A stretch of 64,000 nt of DNA, taken from the NCBI GenBank assembly GCA_003550275.1, contig QXCW01000002.1, positions 2,244,001 to 2,308,000 on the forward strand, given 5' to 3'. A program made the translations under genes and the position numbers. The notes beneath the pieces are model-generated. The model saw only the letters and a list, made by a program, of their open reading frames with translations, made no database searches and was not told the DNA's origin. Numbering within the stretch: the first letter of the stretch is position 1; each line of letters opens with the position of its first letter. Shown here piece after piece: positions 59,873-64,000 of the stretch. The stretch is from Flavobacteriaceae bacterium MAR_2010_72 (GTDB taxonomy: Bacteria; Bacteroidota; Bacteroidia; Flavobacteriales; Flavobacteriaceae).

Positions 59873-61657
59873 ATGATTAAACAACTAACATTACTTTTAG
59901 CTCTTCTACTTTCTTTTACGGTTGGTGCCCAAAAAGACACAAGGGAAATCGAACAATTCATAAGTGAATTAGACGATAAAATTCCTAAATTATTGAATGA
60001 CTTCATTGTTCCTGGTACGGCAATTGCCATTATAGAAAATGGTGAAATCATCTTACAAAAAGGATATGGGTATTCCAATATTGATAAAGGAGTCAAGGTT
60101 TCAAATACAACAGGATTTAATATTGGATCTATTTCCAAAACAGTTGCTGCTTGGGGAGTAATGAAACTAGTCCAGGAAGGCAAAATTGATCTTGATGCTC
60201 CTGCCGAAATGTATCTTACTAGATGGCATTTGCCAAAATCTGAATTTGATTCAGATAAAGTTACGATTAGAAGACTTTTAAGTCATACTGCAGGATTATC
60301 ATTACACGGATATCCTGGTTGGTCTTCAAAAGATAATTTACCCACAATTGAAGAATCTTTAAATGGAAAAAACAATGGTCCGGGACGTGTTGAGATAATT
60401 ATGGAACCTGGAACAAAATGGAAATATTCGGGAGGCGGATTTTCTATTCTACAATTAATCATTGAAGAAGTTACGAAGCAAAGATTTGAAGATTATATGC
60501 AAACAGAAATATTAAATCCTTTAGGAATGACCAACAGCAGTTATACCATAAACGAAAAAATATTGAAATCATCATCTCTTGAGCATAATAATTTTGGTGA
60601 AGTAATTGACTTTGAATTATTCACAGCTCAAGCAGCAGCAGGCTTACATACTACAATTGAGGATTTTACAAAATTTGCACGAGCAAGCCTTTATACTTAT
60701 AAAAATAATAATCAACAAATTTTATCTGCGTCCAATCTACAGCAAATGATGGAACCTGCACAGGCATCAAACGGAAGTTATGGTTTGGGGTATGGAATTG
60801 AATCAATAAATGGAACTTCCATTACTTTGGTCGGACATGGAGGCGCCAATTCGGGATGGCACGCCTTTTTACGATTAAATCCAGTAACTAATGATGGATT
60901 TATTATGATAACTAATGGAGGTGCAGGTCATAATATTTATCGACAAGTTTATTGCGATTGGATTTACTGGAAAACTGGAGAATCTATGGGTAATCGTTGC
61001 AACATAGTCCCTTCAATTGCCAATAAATTAAAAACTATTATTGAAACTGAAGGAATTGATAAGATTCAATCTCAATATTTAGAATTAAAAAAGAATGAAA
61101 CTAATGGATACAATTTTTCAGAAGATCAATTAAATTATCTGGGCTATCATTATTTAGGCAAAGACAAAGTTGATTATGCTATTTCCATATTTAAAATAAA
61201 TGTTGATGCTTTCCCTAAATCTTCTAATGTTTATGATAGCTATGGCGAAGCTCTTTTAAAAAACGGTGATAAGGAAAAAGCCATTGAAAATTATAAAAAA
61301 TCAGTAGAATTGAACCCAGGCAATGAAGGTGGCATTAAGGTATTGAAGGAATTAGGAATAAATACAGATGAGCTATTTAAAGAAATTATTATTGACGATA
61401 CTATTTTGGAAAGTTATATCGGTAAATATGAACTGTCTCCAGAATTTGTGATTACAGTTTCTAAAGATGGAAGTCAATTGAAGGCTAAACCAACAGGAGA
61501 AGAGGAATTCGAAATTTACCCTAAATCTAAAAATGTTTTTTATTTAAAAGTCGTAGAAGCTCAAATCACCTTTAATAAAAGTGAAGATGGGACGGTAGTA
61601 AGCATGACCTTACTTCAGAGAGGACAGGAAACAACTGGACTAAAATTAAAAGATTAG
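59873..61657 (+). CDS. Secreted class C beta-lactamase-fold serine hydrolase with TPR, cassette 14
   Basis: 594 residues with a signal peptide ending VGAQ. The serine hydrolase domain (about 25-370) has FNIGSISKTVAAWG (SxxK), KYSGGGFSIL (Tyr of the YxN-type motif) and VGHGGANSGWH (HxG). A TPR-like segment follows (about 420-500, DYAISIFKINVDAFPKSSNV, KEKAIENYKKSVELNPGNEG) and a lipocalin-like C-terminal domain ends it. Typical of Bacteroidota peptide hydrolases/esterases rather than drug-resistance enzymes. It starts 85 bases after the boundary. Confidence 0.87.
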   Translation: MIKQLTLLLALLLSFTVGAQKDTREIEQFISELDDKIPKLLNDFIVPGTAIAIIENGEIILQKGYGYSNIDKGVKVSNTTGFNIGSISKTVAAWGVMKLVQEGKIDLDAPAEMYLTRWHLPKSEFDSDKVTIRRLLSHTAGLSLHGYPGWSSKDNLPTIEESLNGKNNGPGRVEIIMEPGTKWKYSGGGFSILQLIIEEVTKQRFEDYMQTEILNPLGMTNSSYTINEKILKSSSLEHNNFGEVIDFELFTAQAAAGLHTTIEDFTKFARASLYTYKNNNQQILSASNLQQMMEPAQASNGSYGLGYGIESINGTSITLVGHGGANSGWHAFLRLNPVTNDGFIMITNGGAGHNIYRQVYCDWIYWKTGESMGNRCNIVPSIANKLKTIIETEGIDKIQSQYLELKKNETNGYNFSEDQLNYLGYHYLGKDKVDYAISIFKINVDAFPKSSNVYDSYGEALLKNGDKEKAIENYKKSVELNPGNEGGIKVLKELGINTDELFKEIIIDDTILESYIGKYELSPEFVITVSKDGSQLKAKPTGEEEFEIYPKSKNVFYLKVVEAQITFNKSEDGTVVSMTLLQRGQETTGLKLKD

Positions 61658-61668
61658 CTAAAATAAAA

Positions 61669-61799
61669 ACTACCACCAACAAGGTGTATAATTAATTGCT
61701 GGTGCTGTGTGTACTTGGAAGATCCTACGGATTTTCCTCTGGTTGGTGATAGTTTAGTAACTTTAGGCAGGCCAACGGAACTAACCACACACGAACACG
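61669..61799 (+). repeat. attC-like site of cassette 14
   Basis: R'' ACTACCACCAAC complements start TTGGTAGT (59788) with a short bulge. Inner GTGT and ACAC pair; ATTGC present. It ends AACACG|TT. Confidence 0.78.
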
Positions 61800-61822
61800 T
61801 TGGCATTAATTTAAACATATAC

Positions 61823-64000
61823 ATGGAGCAAGAAATCAAAACCAAAAAATTTGACAAAAAAAGAGTAACAAAAACACTTCAGTATTTTGCAGCATATTTG
61901 GTTGCCGCATGGACCTTGCTTCAATTTGTAGATTGGGTTTTAATTAGATATAATATTTCACCATATTGGGTAGACCTCTTGTTATGGATTTTTATTGGCA
62001 TCATTCCTTCATTAATTATCTATTTATACAATCAAGAACGTATTAATAATAGAGTCCTAAAGTTACGTGAGAAGATTATATTTCCACTAAATATTTTATT
62101 AATTATGGTGGCTACTTATTTTGTATTTGGTAATAGTGATTTAGGTGCTACAACAAAGACTATTACATATACAAATAAAGAAGGCAAAGAAGAAACAACA
62201 TTTATAACCAAAGAAGAATTTAGAACTAGTTTCCTTATTTATAATTTTGAGCCTATAACAAAAGATAGCACTAATACATGGCTAGAGTTTGGTATATCCA
62301 TGCTACTTCACGAAGATTTATTGCAAAACAAAAACCTCGACCCAAAACTTTCTGGTCTAAAAAACACAGTAGATAAAGTTGATCGTGCAACAACCTTTAA
62401 TGATTATTATGTGGATGGTGAATTTGAAGTCGTAGAGGGAAAATATACCATTACAACGTTTATAAGAAATAGTAAAAACGCAAAAATTATAGCTCAAGAA
62501 ACTTTTAACGGTAATGATGTAATAGCCCTTATTGATGATATTACGGTTTTTGTTACTGAAAATTTTGCCTCTAATGAAATTAATGAACCTAGTTATTTAG
62601 ATTTAGATGTTAAAGAATTTACAAGTAGCTCTTTAAAAGCTTTAGAATTCTACAGAAATAGTGACTATGAAAACGCTATAAAAGAAGATAGCACGTTTGC
62701 TTTGGCTTATTTAAAATCTGCTCAAAGTAACCTCACATTCTCTGTGAGCAAATTTGAAGAACGAAATCTCGTAGACAAAGCTTATAAATACCGATCTAAA
62801 CTTCCATTACAAAGAAGAGGAGAGACTCTTATTTTTAAAAATCTGGCTTACGATGCTTATGATAATGCTGAAGAACTCATAAAACTACAGCTTCAGGTTA
62901 ACCCAAATGATCAAACTTATAACCTATTACTTTATACTCTTTATGGAAGAAGCAGAAACTTAAAAGCCTATTATGACCATGCTCTTAAATCTTATGAACA
63001 TAGCCCTAGTATAAATAATGGCTATAATTTGATTAATGCAGCACTAATTTATGAGAAATATGATGAAATTTTAAAAGAACTATCCAAAATTCAACTTTTA
63101 TTACCAGCTGACAACTATGTTTTCGCACTTAAATTCTTACCTCAATTATTTAAAGGTGATTTGGCCGCTGCGGAAAAAACATTAGCTAAAATGAAGTTGT
63201 TAAATCCTGAAGCTGAAAATCTTGTAAAAGTTTATGATAAGGCTATAACTTATTTAAGAGATCATAAAGTCACAAAAGACAAATTAAAAAAATTTGAAGG
63301 CGATTATCGATTTAATGGCAATGAACAAACCGCAAAATTATGGATAGAGAACAATAACATTTTGAGATATGTTTCAAACCAAGCTATAACACCCATGATT
63401 ATTGCTGGAGAAAACACTATTGTAGCGGGAACGGTAAATCATTTTAGAACTTGGGAAATTACATTTTTTAAGGATGATAAGAATAAGTATTACCTCTATA
63501 AATCTGAACAAAATGATTATGACAATTCTGGTATCTATTACTACTGGAAGATTGACAAAAACATTAAAAAAGCCGAAGCTTTATTTGAAGCTAAAAAACT
63601 AGATAGCGCGAAAATTGCTTATGAAATAGCTATTAAAGCCAACCCTAATCATTATTATTTAAAAGATGTACTTGCTCATATTAACTATATGAAAAGTATA
63701 GACTCTGTAACATTGCAAAATCAATTTAAAGATGTTGCAGGTACTTATGGTCCTCGAAAATTTTGGATTGAGGAAAACAAACTATTTTATAAACGTGAGC
63801 AAATAGAAAACGGACAAGTATTTCCAAAAATTGAACTCTTACCAATAAGCAAAAATCGTTATATAAACATGACTAAATTTAATTTTGGTTTCGCTTTTGA
63901 ATATGAGAACGATAAGGTCATAGGCTCTTATTCTTATGCATATAATGTAGAAGAAGAAACATGGGTTAAACATGAAAATAAAGATAATAATTTTAAGAAA
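61823..64000 (+). CDS. Large membrane-anchored TPR protein, cassette 15 (runs off window end)
   Basis: The frame from the ATG at 61823 (MEQEIKTKKFDKKRVTKTLQ) is open for 726 codons to the last base, so the 3' end is missing. Three membrane helices lie in the first 115 residues (FAAYLVAAWTLLQFVDWVLI, LLWIFIGIIPSLIIYLY, LNILLIMVATYFVFG). The outside part has a domain like those of Bacteroidota TolB-N/adenylate-cyclase-associated receptors (FLIYNFEPITKDSTNTWLEF), then TPR-like repeats (FALAYLKSAQSN, DKAYKYRSKLPLQRRG) and a C-terminal beta region. Starts 23 bases after the boundary. Probable sensor or scaffold. Confidence 0.75.
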   Translation, partial: MEQEIKTKKFDKKRVTKTLQYFAAYLVAAWTLLQFVDWVLIRYNISPYWVDLLLWIFIGIIPSLIIYLYNQERINNRVLKLREKIIFPLNILLIMVATYFVFGNSDLGATTKTITYTNKEGKEETTFITKEEFRTSFLIYNFEPITKDSTNTWLEFGISMLLHEDLLQNKNLDPKLSGLKNTVDKVDRATTFNDYYVDGEFEVVEGKYTITTFIRNSKNAKIIAQETFNGNDVIALIDDITVFVTENFASNEINEPSYLDLDVKEFTSSSLKALEFYRNSDYENAIKEDSTFALAYLKSAQSNLTFSVSKFEERNLVDKAYKYRSKLPLQRRGETLIFKNLAYDAYDNAEELIKLQLQVNPNDQTYNLLLYTLYGRSRNLKAYYDHALKSYEHSPSINNGYNLINAALIYEKYDEILKELSKIQLLLPADNYVFALKFLPQLFKGDLAAAEKTLAKMKLLNPEAENLVKVYDKAITYLRDHKVTKDKLKKFEGDYRFNGNEQTAKLWIENNNILRYVSNQAITPMIIAGENTIVAGTVNHFRTWEITFFKDDKNKYYLYKSEQNDYDNSGIYYYWKIDKNIKKAEALFEAKKLDSAKIAYEIAIKANPNHYYLKDVLAHINYMKSIDSVTLQNQFKDVAGTYGPRKFWIEENKLFYKREQIENGQVFPKIELLPISKNRYINMTKFNFGFAFEYENDKVIGSYSYAYNVEEETWVKHENKDNNFKK

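Overview
The window looks like chromosomal DNA of a marine-type Flavobacteriaceae (Bacteroidota). It is AT-rich, many genes lack a Shine-Dalgarno sequence, several starts are preceded by TAnnTTTG promoter elements, and many families are typical of that group (DUF4294, DUF6090, DUF6265, secreted S9/M28 peptidases, PrsW, NYN-LOTUS). I cannot name the genus. No rRNA or tRNA gene and no CRISPR array was recognised.

From 1 to 13.4 kb lies ordinary core content: the end of an acyl-CoA dehydrogenase, secreted peptidases and beta-propeller proteins, an FNR-like regulator beside a tandem universal stress protein, a Cu/Zn superoxide dismutase lipoprotein, and an ECF sigma/anti-sigma pair. From 13.4 to 14.9 kb is a repeat-rich gap (a strictly 10-bp-phased TGAC array, an 11-bp GTTCGAG array, a perfect 28-bp palindrome), then a solitary two-gene cassette ending in an attC-like site. 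From 14.9 to 38.8 kb is housekeeping content (RNA methyltransferase, ZIP transporter, HlyIII, M42 peptidase, NUDIX, a CBS/nucleotidyltransferase protein with an exonuclease, NTT/HEAT protein, TerC, serine hydrolases, PEP-synthase-like protein, MFS exporter, NYN protein). Inside this stretch a prsW protease gene is split by two tandem cassette-like inserts. From 38.8 to 41.0 kb is a dense field of short tandem and dispersed repeats around one hypothetical gene.

From 41.0 kb to the end of the window is what I read as an integron-like system. A tyrosine recombinase with an IntI-like C-terminus is followed after about 5 bp by a 23-bp attI-like sequence, and then by at least 14 cassette units, nearly all carrying + strand genes with very short leaders. 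Each unit begins with G|TT plus a private 6 to 10 base sequence and ends with the reverse complement of that sequence. After it comes a roughly 80-290 bp foldable site with a second, inner pair of arms, in most sites ending in ACACG or AACCG before the next TT. The arm sequences differ from unit to unit but stay self-complementary, as expected for attC sites recombined as folded single strands. Cargo includes TPR and secreted proteins, DUF6090, a LytTR regulator plus GH13 amylase, two RibD-C reductases, an esterase, a beta-lactamase-fold hydrolase and many unknowns.

Two near-identical 1204-bp IS110-family elements sit at the same internal position of two attC-like sites. Fossil right ends of the same or a related element sit at two further sites. 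Their non-coding segment folds into two internal-loop hairpins resembling a bridge RNA. One loop spells the R''/L'' junction of the attC-like sites and the other matches the element's own end, so the element appears guided to integron sites.
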